Of a stretch of DNA of 49,086 nucleotides, positions 26,897-36,462 are shown in pieces (the stretch's first letter is position 1; every line of letters begins with the position of its first letter). The position numbers and the translations under genes are program-made. The notes under the pieces were generated by a model. That model did not search any database. It was not told the origin of the DNA and was given only the letters and a program-made list of their open reading frames with translations. The stretch lies in the NCBI RefSeq assembly GCF_937871865.1, contig NZ_CALMPD010000255.1, forward strand, positions 1-49,086. Reading direction: 5' to 3'. Source of the stretch: an uncultured Legionella sp. Its GTDB lineage: Bacteria; Pseudomonadota; Gammaproteobacteria; Legionellales; Legionellaceae.

Positions 26897-28588
26897 TTAC
26901 TCCGCAATCGTTGAAGACAGTACAGAAAATAATCTATTGTTCCGATGATAAGAACATAACTGTTCTGCCATGTGCTCCTGAAGCTCTTTGTCTATCAGTC
27001 GAGTAGAATCTAATTTATTAAGGATGAATTGTACAGCCAAATTAATCCAATCCAATTGCTTTAATTCGTCACTAAGGTTTACCTGATTGTAATGCCAGAA
27101 CTGCAAGCAACAACTAGCAGCAAAAAGCCAGCAATAATGTTCTGCCAGACGAAATGCTGCCAGCCCCCTGGGATCAAATAATTTTTGTTCTCGCAATTGC
27201 TCAGCCTGTTGGTCCAATTTTTTAATTTCAAGCCGGACCGCATCAATAAGATGATTAATCGGCCCACAGTTTAATTGAGCTAGTCCAGCAAATACATCAT
27301 CCTCTTCATGAGTAAAAAGTGTTAATTTATCTTCTTCAAATAGCGGACATGCATGGTCCAGATTAAACATGCGCTCTAATTTAGAAGAATCACGTAATGC
27401 ATTTGTGTGACGCATCCTTGCCTGAGGTAATAAATTTCCGGCTATCAACGATAAATTCACCTGAGTGCTGCCATCAAATAACCCAACGACTTGCATGTCT
27501 CGTTTGATTTTCTGAAAGATTGCCCATGGTGTGTTCCTCAAGAATCCTCGAGCGCCCATAACAATGCCGCATTGAGTGACCAGATCGTCACACAACTCAG
27601 GGATCAGGAATTTGATAATAGCCGACCAAAAGCTCATTTTTTCCGGAAAAATCGTTCCTGCTCGAAGCACAACTAACGCGGTACAATCAGCAATTAATAA
27701 TTGAGTGAATAACTCCCCTAATCGCTGTGTGACAGCAGGAATTTCATAAGCTGGTTTTCCGTAAAGTTGTCGCTCCAGACTAAAGGATAAAGTAAGGCGC
27801 AAAGCACTGTCTGCTCCGCCAACAGACAATGCGGCACATAAGGTTCTGGAAATCTGAAATGTTTTGTAGGTGATTTCAAGACCACGTTGTACAGACCCTA
27901 TCAGAGCCTCTTTGGGAACATGCACTTTATCTAGAATAAAACCACTAATATCCAGCCCTCTAACCCCATGAGTAAGCAGTCTGGGTATTGGATTAAAACC
28001 CTTTGTAACTAATGATTTATCAATAAAAAAGAGGCCAAAACCCAAAAGACCACCCTTTTCATGTGTACGGCACAGCACTGAAACGGAATCACCTTCTGTG
28101 CCAAAATTAATGCACCACTTTTGCCCGGATAACTCCCAGCCATCTTCAACGGGTTTGGCTATCACTTCATTAGCAGTCAGGTCGGAGCCATGCTCCTCCT
28201 CAGTCAAAGCCAGAGCACCAATTTCACCATTGAGGATTCGTTTTGCCAGACTAGCCTTCTGCGCTGCCGTACCGGCAATCCAGAAAGGCAGCGCACTAAA
28301 AAGAGCTAAGCCCAAAGCAATAGAAACAGTAATATCGCGCTTGGCAATGGCTTTATTTAACAAGTAGATCTCGTCAAAAGATCTTAGAGAGCCTCCAAGA
28401 TATTGAGGGATGAGATAACTCATAAATCCCCAATCCTGGATATACTTTAAATGCTCCCAATCCAGAATATCCTGCTCATCATGCAACAAAATCTGTTTAA
28501 AATTAGCAGGACTATCTGATGTATCAGGATTACCGAGGTATTGCTCAAAAGACTCAATTAAATTCACTAAATCTGTTATTGAAGACAT
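26897..28588 (-). CDS. Acyl-CoA dehydrogenase family protein with Asp at the catalytic base position
   Basis: A 563-residue flavoprotein of the acyl-CoA dehydrogenase family, which introduces an alpha-beta double bond into acyl thioesters. LALTEEEHGSD (126-136), WCINFGTEGD and SLERQLYGKP (270-279) are standard FAD and substrate motifs. At the site of the catalytic glutamate (YEGT in medium-chain enzymes) this protein has FDGST, so D372 replaces Glu. About 170 residues follow, longer than a simple 380-residue enzyme. AGGAG precedes two adjacent ATGs; the second (28588) has better spacing. It lies nine bases after the carboxyltransferase gene and four before GH3. Confidence 0.85.
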   Translation of the reverse strand: MSSITDLVNLIESFEQYLGNPDTSDSPANFKQILLHDEQDILDWEHLKYIQDWGFMSYLIPQYLGGSLRSFDEIYLLNKAIAKRDITVSIALGLALFSALPFWIAGTAAQKASLAKRILNGEIGALALTEEEHGSDLTANEVIAKPVEDGWELSGQKWCINFGTEGDSVSVLCRTHEKGGLLGFGLFFIDKSLVTKGFNPIPRLLTHGVRGLDISGFILDKVHVPKEALIGSVQRGLEITYKTFQISRTLCAALSVGGADSALRLTLSFSLERQLYGKPAYEIPAVTQRLGELFTQLLIADCTALVVLRAGTIFPEKMSFWSAIIKFLIPELCDDLVTQCGIVMGARGFLRNTPWAIFQKIKRDMQVVGLFDGSTQVNLSLIAGNLLPQARMRHTNALRDSSKLERMFNLDHACPLFEEDKLTLFTHEEDDVFAGLAQLNCGPINHLIDAVRLEIKKLDQQAEQLREQKLFDPRGLAAFRLAEHYCWLFAASCCLQFWHYNQVNLSDELKQLDWINLAVQFILNKLDSTRLIDKELQEHMAEQLCSYHRNNRLFSVLSSTIAE

Positions 28589-28597
28589 CATTGCTCC

Positions 28598-30013
28598 TTA
28601 TACAATTGAATGACGAGCACCAGGCATCTGATCCATTTTCCTGTATAAAAATTCCAAATGCTGCACCAAACGAGCACGTATTTGCATGGGTTTGATGATT
28701 TCATCAATGATCCCTAATGAATAAGCCTCAGCAAGCGAGCCATCAATGTGTCCACCATCTCCAGAACTTTGTCCCTGTTTTTGCTCTTGTACCTGTCCAT
28801 CCGTGGTGTGAACTTTTTTCGTAGTTTCCTTACCCATAACGCCGAGGCTTGCCGTTTCCAGTGCCAGTACCAAGTCGCCATTCTGAGATCGGGTCTGCAT
28901 CATAAGAAAGGCCGCAGCCCCATAACATTTACGCACCACCACACTCACGCGGGGAACCCGAGTCTGCATGGCAACACATAATCTCGCACCATGCTGCAGC
29001 AATCCCTTGTGCTCTTCTCTCTTACCTGGCATAAAACCCGGCACATCAATCAAGGTGAGAATAGGAATGGAATAAGCATCACAGATACGAATGAATTTTG
29101 AAGTTTTTTGCGCCGCATCAGAATCAATTGCACCGCTAAAACGAATGCTCTGATTAGCAACCACCCCCACTGCATGGCCATTAACATGAGCAAATGCACA
29201 AATCATCGCCTGTCCATAAGATTTTTTGTACTGCAATACCTCTGAACTATCAACAATTGCGTGAATCAATTCTAAAATATTAAAGGGCTGGCGTGGATTC
29301 GAGGGAATAATGGGCATAGCCTGCAACGGCTCATGTGCGGTATGAATGGGAGGGATCTCACTGGAATGAGAAGGTAAAAAATTCAACAACGTTTTGACAT
29401 GATTAATTTGAGCAGCAGTGCTGTCGTCCACAAAATCAGCAATACCTGTTGTTGTCGCATGCATCCCAGTGCCACCCAGCTCACTCATAGATACTTTTTC
29501 ACCAATCGCCTGTTGTACCACCATAGGACTGGTGACCATCAGATAACTGCGATGTTTGTTAAAAAATAATAAATCCATCAACACTGCCGAATAAGCAGGA
29601 GCACCAAGCGTTGGTGCAGAAATCACAGCAAGCTGCGGTACCAAACCGGATAAAGCAATATTCTTGCTGATTATTTGGGTGTATTCATCCCCGCTTAACA
29701 GATCCAAAGAAATTCCCGGCGATGCCAAAAAGGCAATAACAGGGATTTTTAAATCCAGAGCTTTATCCATTAACCGAATAATCTTGATAGCCCCTTCACG
29801 AGTCACATACCCTCTGTTTTCATTCGTATTATGAGCATAGACAGCAACAGGTCTATGGTTCACTTTTGCCAAGCCGGTAATTACTTCAGCACCAACCTTC
29901 AAATGAGATTGATTCTCAGCAATATAATCTGAACCGAGAGGGAGAAAACTGTGGGGATCAATCAGGCTGTCTATCCATTTCATCGAAGCTTTATCAGAAG
30001 ATTGTGAAGACAT
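28598..30013 (-). CDS. Acyl-CoA carboxyltransferase-like protein (PccB-type), altered active site
   Basis: A 471-residue crotonase-fold carboxyltransferase. Both halves are present: the N-lobe ending GGTGMHATTTGIADFVDD (180-197) and the C-lobe with LIDVPGFMPGKREEHKGLLQHGARL (321-345). Such enzymes move carboxyl from biotin to acetyl- or propionyl-CoA. The N-lobe oxyanion text DSGGARIQ is replaced by ASPGISLD (97-104), and the residue that sets PccB specificity (D422, in YGGAYD) is F369 in YGAAAF. No biotin carboxylase or carrier gene is in the cluster, so it may share partners elsewhere or do another reaction. AGGAG lies six bases before the ATG. First gene of the leftward operon. Confidence 0.7.
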   Translation of the reverse strand: MSSQSSDKASMKWIDSLIDPHSFLPLGSDYIAENQSHLKVGAEVITGLAKVNHRPVAVYAHNTNENRGYVTREGAIKIIRLMDKALDLKIPVIAFLASPGISLDLLSGDEYTQIISKNIALSGLVPQLAVISAPTLGAPAYSAVLMDLLFFNKHRSYLMVTSPMVVQQAIGEKVSMSELGGTGMHATTTGIADFVDDSTAAQINHVKTLLNFLPSHSSEIPPIHTAHEPLQAMPIIPSNPRQPFNILELIHAIVDSSEVLQYKKSYGQAMICAFAHVNGHAVGVVANQSIRFSGAIDSDAAQKTSKFIRICDAYSIPILTLIDVPGFMPGKREEHKGLLQHGARLCVAMQTRVPRVSVVVRKCYGAAAFLMMQTRSQNGDLVLALETASLGVMGKETTKKVHTTDGQVQEQKQGQSSGDGGHIDGSLAEAYSLGIIDEIIKPMQIRARLVQHLEFLYRKMDQMPGARHSIV

Positions 30014-30218
30014 CTATACTCCTAAATTGATTAAAAACATCCCAGATATAAAGCCTGTGGCCATTCATACTAACCGCCCCCTAATAAACTATAGCAAATC
30101 TCAATATTTACTCACTAGATTTAAATAAGAAGAAAAATATACTTGATCTACTACTATAAACAAGTGTAGTTTCAATAACGTTTTGCGCACATGGGCTTAC
30201 CGAGGTGAAATTAAAATT
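30014..30218. promoter_or_regulatory. Divergent promoter region of the biosynthetic cluster
   Basis: This gap of about 200 bases separates the leftward (carboxyltransferase) and rightward (KAS III) operons and must hold both promoters. It is AT-rich with a hyphenated palindrome CTAC(N14)GTAG at about 30150-30171. I cannot pick hexamers with confidence. Confidence 0.5.
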
Positions 30219-31280
30219 ATGGATATTTTAAAACCCGATATTAGATTTAATATTTCTGCTGCCTCTAGAATCTTACCTGATTCAGCTCCAATTACAAACC
30301 TGGATATTTTGCAACATTTCCCAAGAACAGCGCAGCAATCCCCAGCATTCCTTGAAAAATTTGCGGAAAAAATTGGAGAAGAGTTTGGTTTTTATAATCG
30401 ATATTGGTGCCACAAACCGTGGGAATCATTAGACGCATCCCGAACATTGACGGCAGAATCTCTGGCAGCAAATGCTGTAAAAAAACTGATAGCAACTCGA
30501 AAACCAGAACATATTGCCGCATTTTTATTAGGCTCAACAACTAATAAACGATTTACAGGATCACAAGCTGCAGCGGTATTGGGTGAATTAGGCCTAAATG
30601 CTCCGGCTTATGATTTAAAAACAGGATGTTCTACTTCCTTATCTACCTTGCATCTGTCTTATGCCCTTATGGCCTTGGGATATAAAAATGTATTACTAAG
30701 CTGTGCCGAAACCTTATCTAAAGTCATCGATCCGGCCAATGAAAAAACCTGGATAGGTTTGGCAGATGGCGCTGCGGCTCTTTTTCTCGAACAATCAGAC
30801 ACTGGTGCATTTACAGTTGAAAAAAGTTTTTTTTCAACTGATGGCCAATACGTTGAAGCCTTCACTACTCAAGGGGTGTTCCCGCCAACGCAAGAACAAA
30901 TAGATAACATTGGATACCATTTGCTAGGCGATGAGGCGCTTCTCAAAGAACTGGCCTATAAACGATATACTGAAATGATTACCCATCTGCTCCCAACCCA
31001 AAAAGAGAGAGATGAAATCACCTGGGTAATACCTCATCAGGTGAATCGCAAATTAATTGACGTTCTTTTAGATGAACATCAATTAAAAAATAAAATCATA
31101 CTCTGGGATTCAGATAAAATTGGCAATATTGGCGGAGCCTCTATTACATACACTCTTGCCAGAGCAATTGAGGAACAATTATTTGATAAAAAGGGCAAAA
31201 TATTGTTGATGAGTGTCGGTGGGGGATTGTCTTACGCAGCACAAGTCCTTCAATTCCACAATACGCATGGAGCGTTTTAA
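30219..31280 (+). CDS. Beta-ketoacyl-ACP synthase III-like condensing enzyme (first copy)
   Basis: A 353-residue thiolase-fold condensing enzyme. The complete KAS III triad is present: C137 in KTGCSTSL, H273 in VIPHQVNRK and N303 in IGNIGGAS. Enzymes of this class start chains by joining an acyl-CoA or acyl-ACP to malonyl-ACP, or, in relatives such as OleA, join two acyl chains. It differs clearly in sequence from the second copy at 35411, so the two probably act on different substrates. I chose ATG 30219; AGGTG is about eleven bases upstream. First gene of the rightward operon; 13 bases to the FAAL gene. Confidence 0.85.
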   Translation: MDILKPDIRFNISAASRILPDSAPITNLDILQHFPRTAQQSPAFLEKFAEKIGEEFGFYNRYWCHKPWESLDASRTLTAESLAANAVKKLIATRKPEHIAAFLLGSTTNKRFTGSQAAAVLGELGLNAPAYDLKTGCSTSLSTLHLSYALMALGYKNVLLSCAETLSKVIDPANEKTWIGLADGAAALFLEQSDTGAFTVEKSFFSTDGQYVEAFTTQGVFPPTQEQIDNIGYHLLGDEALLKELAYKRYTEMITHLLPTQKERDEITWVIPHQVNRKLIDVLLDEHQLKNKIILWDSDKIGNIGGASITYTLARAIEEQLFDKKGKILLMSVGGGLSYAAQVLQFHNTHGAF

Positions 31281-31293
31281 AGGAGCTATTCCT

Positions 31294-33042
31294 ATGATAA
31301 ACAAAGATTTTCACCAACTCCAATCACTGGTTGACGTATTAGGATATAGAACATCAACTGCTCCACAAAAAATAATCTGCACCTTTCTCAACAAAGAATC
31401 AGAAGAAACCATGAGCTATAGCGATTTGGACGCTCACGCGAAAGCCATCGCTGCCACCTTACAGGAACAAGGATTAAAACCTGGAGATCGCGTCCTGTTA
31501 TTATTCTCCCCCGGATTACCCCTTATCCAGGCTTTTTTTGGTTGCCTTTATGCGGGATGTATTGCGGTCCCCATCTACCCACCCGCTCAAGAGAAATTAC
31601 TTAAAAAAGCACAACGAATTGTACAAAACTCAACGCCCAAATTAGTTTTATTAACGTCTGCTCATTTAGAGTTTTTCACAGGCTCGAATCCTGAGACAAA
31701 AGGAAGTTTTGCCCAAATTCCTTGCCTGGCAGTCGATTCCATAAACATAACGCAAGGCACTCACTGGCGCCCTCACCACCCAGGAAAAAATGATACTGCA
31801 TTCCTGCAATACACTTCCGGTTCTACCATGCACCCGAAAGGGGTAATGGTCAGCCATGGTAATTTACTGGATAATCTTGAACTGCTGGGCACCTCGTTCC
31901 ACACCAATGAAGAGTCGATTTTATTCAGCTGGCTTCCCCCTCATCATGACATGGGACTAATCGGTTATATTTTGACCCCCATCTATAACATGCTGCCGGT
32001 GATTATGATGTCACCCTTTGCTTTTATAGAAAGCCCTCTTGCCTGGTTAACCAATATGACTAAATACAAAGCGACCATCAGCAGCAGCCCGAATTTTGCT
32101 TATGATTACTGCGTCAAACGAATTAAAGAGGAAAAAAAGCAGGGGTTGGATTTAAGCTCATGGAAAATTGCGTGCAATGCCGCAGAACCAGTGCGCAAAG
32201 AAACGATGGAGCATTTTTATGAGGCCTTTAAAGACTACGGATTTAACAAAGAAGCATTCTTCCCTTGTTATGGTTTAGCCGAATCAACTTTATTAGTTGC
32301 CTGCGGCACTCCTGGAACACACTATAAAACCCTCACCCTGGCCAAAGAACAATTCGAAGATCATCGCATTCACTTTGCCGAAGAAAATAGCCCAGGGAGT
32401 TACGTACTGGTAAGTTCTGGGAATATGATGCAAACCGTCAAAATAATTGATCCCGATACGTTAACACCTTGTGATACCGATCAGGTGGGCGAAATCTGGG
32501 TACGTGGCGATAGCGTGGCTTTAGGCTATTGGGAGCAAAAAGAAGAAACAGAACATGCTTTTCATGGCAAAATCAAAGGCGACCCATCCGATCTGCCTTA
32601 CTTAAGAACGGGGGATCTGGGTTTTATTCATGAAGATGAATTATACATTACTGGCCGAATCAAGGATTTAATCATCCTCTATGGTAAGAACCATTATCCT
32701 CAGGACATCGAATACAGTCTGACTCATTCGGTCTTACGCCCCTTCTTAGGAAAATGTGCTGCTTTTGTAATACAGCAGGATCAGGAATATGAACTTGCCC
32801 TCGTGTGTGAAATAAAAGATGAAGCGATGGATGAGGCGGCTCGTGAGGAATTATTTAATGCAATATTTAAACTGACCTATCAAGCCCATCAATTGGAAAT
32901 CAATCGTATTGCACTAATACCACCGCGCTCGATACCACATACCACCAGTGGGAAAATACGGCGTAACTTCTGCCGCAAATATCTATTGGATAATTCCCTG
33001 CCGGTAATCGCCTGCTGGCAATTAAATAAAACTAAGGATTGA
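31294..33042 (+). CDS. Fatty acyl-AMP ligase (FAAL)
   Basis: A 582-residue adenylating enzyme. It activates free fatty acids as acyl-AMP and, in FAALs, hands them to an acyl carrier protein, not to CoA. Motifs: FLQYTSGSTMHPKGVMVSH (170-188), FSWLPPHHDMGLIG, CYGLAESTLL and YLRTGDLGF. LPPHHDMGLIG and the N-terminal YPPA are FAAL hallmarks. I recall an L. pneumophila FAAL of this type with a solved structure, from a similar gene cluster. AAGGAG precedes the ATG at 31294. Its likely partner is the ACP at 34429. Product of the pathway is not known to me. Confidence 0.9.
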   Translation: MINKDFHQLQSLVDVLGYRTSTAPQKIICTFLNKESEETMSYSDLDAHAKAIAATLQEQGLKPGDRVLLLFSPGLPLIQAFFGCLYAGCIAVPIYPPAQEKLLKKAQRIVQNSTPKLVLLTSAHLEFFTGSNPETKGSFAQIPCLAVDSINITQGTHWRPHHPGKNDTAFLQYTSGSTMHPKGVMVSHGNLLDNLELLGTSFHTNEESILFSWLPPHHDMGLIGYILTPIYNMLPVIMMSPFAFIESPLAWLTNMTKYKATISSSPNFAYDYCVKRIKEEKKQGLDLSSWKIACNAAEPVRKETMEHFYEAFKDYGFNKEAFFPCYGLAESTLLVACGTPGTHYKTLTLAKEQFEDHRIHFAEENSPGSYVLVSSGNMMQTVKIIDPDTLTPCDTDQVGEIWVRGDSVALGYWEQKEETEHAFHGKIKGDPSDLPYLRTGDLGFIHEDELYITGRIKDLIILYGKNHYPQDIEYSLTHSVLRPFLGKCAAFVIQQDQEYELALVCEIKDEAMDEAAREELFNAIFKLTYQAHQLEINRIALIPPRSIPHTTSGKIRRNFCRKYLLDNSLPVIACWQLNKTKD

Positions 33043-33046
33043 ATTC

Positions 33047-34402
33047 ATGTATTTTCTATCCAGCATGTTCCCAGAGAAAGTGGCTATCCAAGATACAGAT
33101 AGAAGCCTTACATTCTCTCAGCTACATGAGGAAATAAATGTTCATTCTCGGCAATTAAAGAAACTTCCTCAAGGTATTCTCATCCTGGAAGCCTCCCCTA
33201 CGGTTCGCTTTGCCATTCAGTTGATGGCTGCGTTACATATAAATAAACCTGTGGCTCTCTTTTCCAATACGCTAACAGAGCAGGAATGGGACTCACGGGT
33301 GAGCCTTCTGAATAAAGCAATGACTGTTGATGAAATGGGAAATTTATTAGAATTATACCAACACAATGCAAGCCCTTATCATCCTCAATTAGCATTAATA
33401 TTGTTTACTTCCGGTACAACAGGCCAAGTAAAAGCCGTTCAGTTATCTCATAAAAATATTGAATCTAATTGCCATGCAGTCATCAAAGCCTTACAGTTTT
33501 CACGTGTTGAGGATCAATTACTTTTTTTACCCTTATCCTATTCTTTTGGTTTACTAGGCCAATTACTCCCAGCATTAATGGCAGGGCTCAGCACTCAGCT
33601 CATCAGTCAATTCACCGATATAAAAAACATTCTCGAAACAGAACAAGTACCTCAAATGTGGAGTGGGGTACCGTCTCATTGGGTTGCGATCAGTAAAATG
33701 ACAAGGCTTTATCCACAAAGCGTTGCGCGCATTGCCAGCATTGTTTCTGCTGGAGCACCATTACCACTCTCATTAAGAACAGAATTAACCACTGTATTTC
33801 GGAATGCCATTATTTATAATAATTACGGACTGACCGAGGCCTCTCCAAGAGTACTCACCTACTCCAGTGAAGATGTACTTTTTTCCGAGAATTATGCAGG
33901 CTATCCTGTGGGTGACTGGCAACTGCGATTATCAGAAGAGAGCGAATTATTAATTCAGGGTAGTCAAATAATGCTTGGTTATCTGGGTGATGAACACAAT
34001 GAAAAAATAGATAAGGGTTGGTTACACACTGGAGATATTGCCGAAATTCTCCCATCAGGATTAGTTGCGATTAAAGGACGTCGAGATAACCAGGTCAATA
34101 TCGGTGGGGAAAAGGTGAATCTGACAGAAATAGAACAAAAATTATGCTTGATGGATGGGATAAGGGAAGTAGTCGTACTGCCTGTAACCGACGAACTGTA
34201 CGGTATTCGCTTGATTGCATGTTTTGAACAAAGTGTCATTGCTCCGCAATTAACGGAACAACAATTAACAGAAAAGATTCAGCTTCACCTGCTCCCTAGA
34301 AAACTGCCTATTAGTGTACGATTAGTCGACCATTTGCCGCGCAATCAGCACGGTAAGCTGGACCGAACCATGCTAAAAGGCCTATTGACGTTTCAACAGT
34401 AA
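33047..34402 (+). CDS. AMP-dependent acyl/aryl ligase (ANL superfamily)
   Basis: A 451-residue compact adenylate-forming ligase. The P-loop ILFTSGTTGQVKAVQLSH (118-135), NNYGLTEASPR, LHTGDIAEI and the C-terminal NQHGKLDR (Lys of motif A10) are all present, so it should be active. Its N-terminal domain is shorter than in typical acyl-CoA synthetases (500-550 residues). It could load a second building block on the carrier protein or make an acyl-CoA for the condensing enzymes. The gene starts four bases after the FAAL stop, so it is translationally close to it. Substrate unknown. Confidence 0.8.
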   Translation: MYFLSSMFPEKVAIQDTDRSLTFSQLHEEINVHSRQLKKLPQGILILEASPTVRFAIQLMAALHINKPVALFSNTLTEQEWDSRVSLLNKAMTVDEMGNLLELYQHNASPYHPQLALILFTSGTTGQVKAVQLSHKNIESNCHAVIKALQFSRVEDQLLFLPLSYSFGLLGQLLPALMAGLSTQLISQFTDIKNILETEQVPQMWSGVPSHWVAISKMTRLYPQSVARIASIVSAGAPLPLSLRTELTTVFRNAIIYNNYGLTEASPRVLTYSSEDVLFSENYAGYPVGDWQLRLSEESELLIQGSQIMLGYLGDEHNEKIDKGWLHTGDIAEILPSGLVAIKGRRDNQVNIGGEKVNLTEIEQKLCLMDGIREVVVLPVTDELYGIRLIACFEQSVIAPQLTEQQLTEKIQLHLLPRKLPISVRLVDHLPRNQHGKLDRTMLKGLLTFQQ

Positions 34403-34428
34403 ATATTTTGATCTTAAGGAACCACATT

Positions 34429-34662
34429 ATGTTAAGCGATAGAATTCAAAAAACCATGGAACGCGTTGGCCTAGGTAATCTTCCTCTGGATAAAAATGCA
34501 AAACTGGAACAAGGCGGCCTGGATAGTTTAATGCTGGCCTTGTTAATCATCGAATTAGAACAAGAGTTCCAAATAAAAATCCCCGTAATTCCATTGGTAA
34601 AAGAGCATTATGAAACCAGAGCAAGTATAGAAAAACACCTTATTGAATTGGGGGCAAAATGA
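34429..34662 (+). CDS. Acyl carrier protein (first copy)
   Basis: A 77-residue carrier protein with the phosphopantetheine site S33 in GGLDSLMLALLI, where the Ser is modified by a 4'-phosphopantetheinyl transferase. AAGGA lies eight bases before the ATG at 34429, which decides against an upstream TTG at 34408. Being between the ligases and the SDR, it is the probable carrier for the FAAL product. Its stop overlaps the start of the SDR gene by four bases (ATGA), a sign of coupled translation. Confidence 0.85.
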   Translation: MLSDRIQKTMERVGLGNLPLDKNAKLEQGGLDSLMLALLIIELEQEFQIKIPVIPLVKEHYETRASIEKHLIELGAK

Positions 34663-35411
34663 ATCTGCTCATAACTGGAGGTTCTTCCGATATTGCTCAA
34701 GCTATAGCCAAAAGACGCCTTGAAATGGGTGACAGCATAATCATCACTGCATCGAGTGAACAGAGTCTAAATCAGACGCTGGAACTGTATCATCAAAAAA
34801 AAATGAAGGTATCAGGTTTTGTTTATGATTTTACCCAACCTGAATCCTGTGAAAAAGATTTGGAAACATTATTACAAAATCCTATTGATGGTTTAGTGCT
34901 TAATGCATTTACTCGCGTTTCGCAGCTGCGCAAATTACATGCTCTACCGTTTAATTCCATCCGTACCTATATCGATAATAATATCAATGGCAATATTTGG
35001 CTGATTCAAAAAATACTGTCCTCTATGTTACTCAATAAAATGGGACGTCTGGTACTTATTTCAAGCTTGTCTTCCGTTACAGGCACCAGCCGTTATCCTG
35101 CCTATTGTGCTGCAAAGGCGGCTTTAGAAGGACTGTTTCTCAACCTGGCCGTGGATTACAGCTCCAGGAATATTTTATCTAATATAGTGAGAGTGGGGTT
35201 GATTAAAACGTCGCGAACAGAACAATTCTGGACAAATCCCCTTTATCAGGAAAAAGTAGCAAAAATCATCCCCCAAGGCAGCATGGGAGAGCCGGCTCAG
35301 GTTGCCGAAGCAATGGATCCGTTGTTGTCCAAAACGTCATTTATAACGGGTTCCGTACTAACAGTAAGTGGCGGTTTACCTTTAATGAGCTCCGAAGGAT
35401 TATTATCATAA
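34659..35411 (+). CDS. Short-chain dehydrogenase/reductase, 3-oxoacyl-ACP reductase-like
   Basis: A 250-residue SDR. The nucleotide motif is slightly unusual, LITGGSSDIAQAIA (4-17), with D-I-A where most have G-I-G. The catalytic residues are regular: the serine group SSLSSV (135-140) and Y149-x3-K153 in YPAYCAAKAALEG. The C-terminal FITGSVLTVSGGLPLM is typical of FabG-like proteins. In this operon it most likely reduces the beta-keto thioester or ketone made by a KAS III, with NAD(P)H. Starts within the ACP gene and ends sharing one base with the next (TAATG). Confidence 0.85.
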   Translation: MNLLITGGSSDIAQAIAKRRLEMGDSIIITASSEQSLNQTLELYHQKKMKVSGFVYDFTQPESCEKDLETLLQNPIDGLVLNAFTRVSQLRKLHALPFNSIRTYIDNNINGNIWLIQKILSSMLLNKMGRLVLISSLSSVTGTSRYPAYCAAKAALEGLFLNLAVDYSSRNILSNIVRVGLIKTSRTEQFWTNPLYQEKVAKIIPQGSMGEPAQVAEAMDPLLSKTSFITGSVLTVSGGLPLMSSEGLLS

Positions 35412-36421
35412 TGAACTTATTACGTATTGAAAAACCGGTTTATCTTAAAGGCCCCTATATAGCCTTACCCGATAAAGTGATGAGCAACCAGAACGTTTTA
35501 GACTGGATGAACAGTACCCAAAATCCAGCCCTGGTTGGATTTTCTACCGGAATCAGAAACAGACGATGGGCGAATGAAGACCAGGCATGTAGCGATCTGG
35601 CAGTTCTTGCAGCAGAGCGATTGTTTGCCGAAAAACCCGATGAGAAAAATAGAATAACTCAGGTTATATTATCAACTATTTCAGGTGATTATATTGCCCC
35701 TCCCAGCAGTCCTTTAATTCAGTACAGACTTGGTCTGTCTCAAGCAGGTGCCTTTGATGTGGGCGCGGCTTGTGCAGGTTTTGTTGTAGGATTACATACC
35801 AGTGCAGCCATTGCTCAGGCAAGTTCTGGTGCAGTATTACTTATCGCCAGTGAGATTCGTTCCAAATTTTTGAACAAAAATAATTTTGCCACATCAGTGC
35901 TGTTTGGTGACGGTGCGGCAGCTTGTACTGTTTCTCAAAATGCAGAACAAGCCGAGTTCCGTTTTCTCGCCTCTGCATTGTTTGCTGATGGTGAAGTAAG
36001 TGACACCGTATCAACCCCTGCAGGTGGTTCACGCTTACCTGCTGCTCTTTGCACCAACCCGGAACAATTCTACATTACGATTAGAGAGAGCACTGCCCTG
36101 TTTGTAAAAGCCGTCCATGGTATGGTTGATAGTGCGCAAATGTTTTTGAAGGAATTAAATATGAACATCGCTGATATTGATTGGCTTGTTCCTCATCAGG
36201 GAAATAAGAATCTAGTCTTATCAGTCGCTAAACAGCTAGGAGTTCCTGAAGAGCGCGTCATTAAAATTGTTGAAGAAACAGGCAATACTTCAGGGGCCAG
36301 CGTTGGAATCGCACTTGACGATTTAAGAGCGAATTATCCAATCAAAACCGGTGAAAAAGTGCTTCTCGTAGCAGCTGGAGGAGGAGGAATTGCCGCCAGC
36401 GCCTTGCTAGAGGTTATTTAA
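35411..36421 (+). CDS. Beta-ketoacyl-ACP synthase III-like condensing enzyme (second copy)
   Basis: A 336-residue KAS III. The full triad is visible: C121 in GAACAGFV, H262 in LVPHQGNKN and N292 in TGNTSGAS, all close to FabH consensus. FabH itself starts fatty acid synthesis from acetyl-CoA and malonyl-ACP; a copy in a specialised operon is more likely to handle a pathway-specific acyl group. It is closer to housekeeping FabH than the first copy (30219). It is the last gene of the rightward operon and overlaps the SDR stop by one base. Confidence 0.88.
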   Translation: MNLLRIEKPVYLKGPYIALPDKVMSNQNVLDWMNSTQNPALVGFSTGIRNRRWANEDQACSDLAVLAAERLFAEKPDEKNRITQVILSTISGDYIAPPSSPLIQYRLGLSQAGAFDVGAACAGFVVGLHTSAAIAQASSGAVLLIASEIRSKFLNKNNFATSVLFGDGAAACTVSQNAEQAEFRFLASALFADGEVSDTVSTPAGGSRLPAALCTNPEQFYITIRESTALFVKAVHGMVDSAQMFLKELNMNIADIDWLVPHQGNKNLVLSVAKQLGVPEERVIKIVEETGNTSGASVGIALDDLRANYPIKTGEKVLLVAAGGGGIAASALLEVI

Positions 36422-36462
36422 CCGGTTATGTAGCGTGTCGTGATGCTTTTGGGCGAGGTTTA

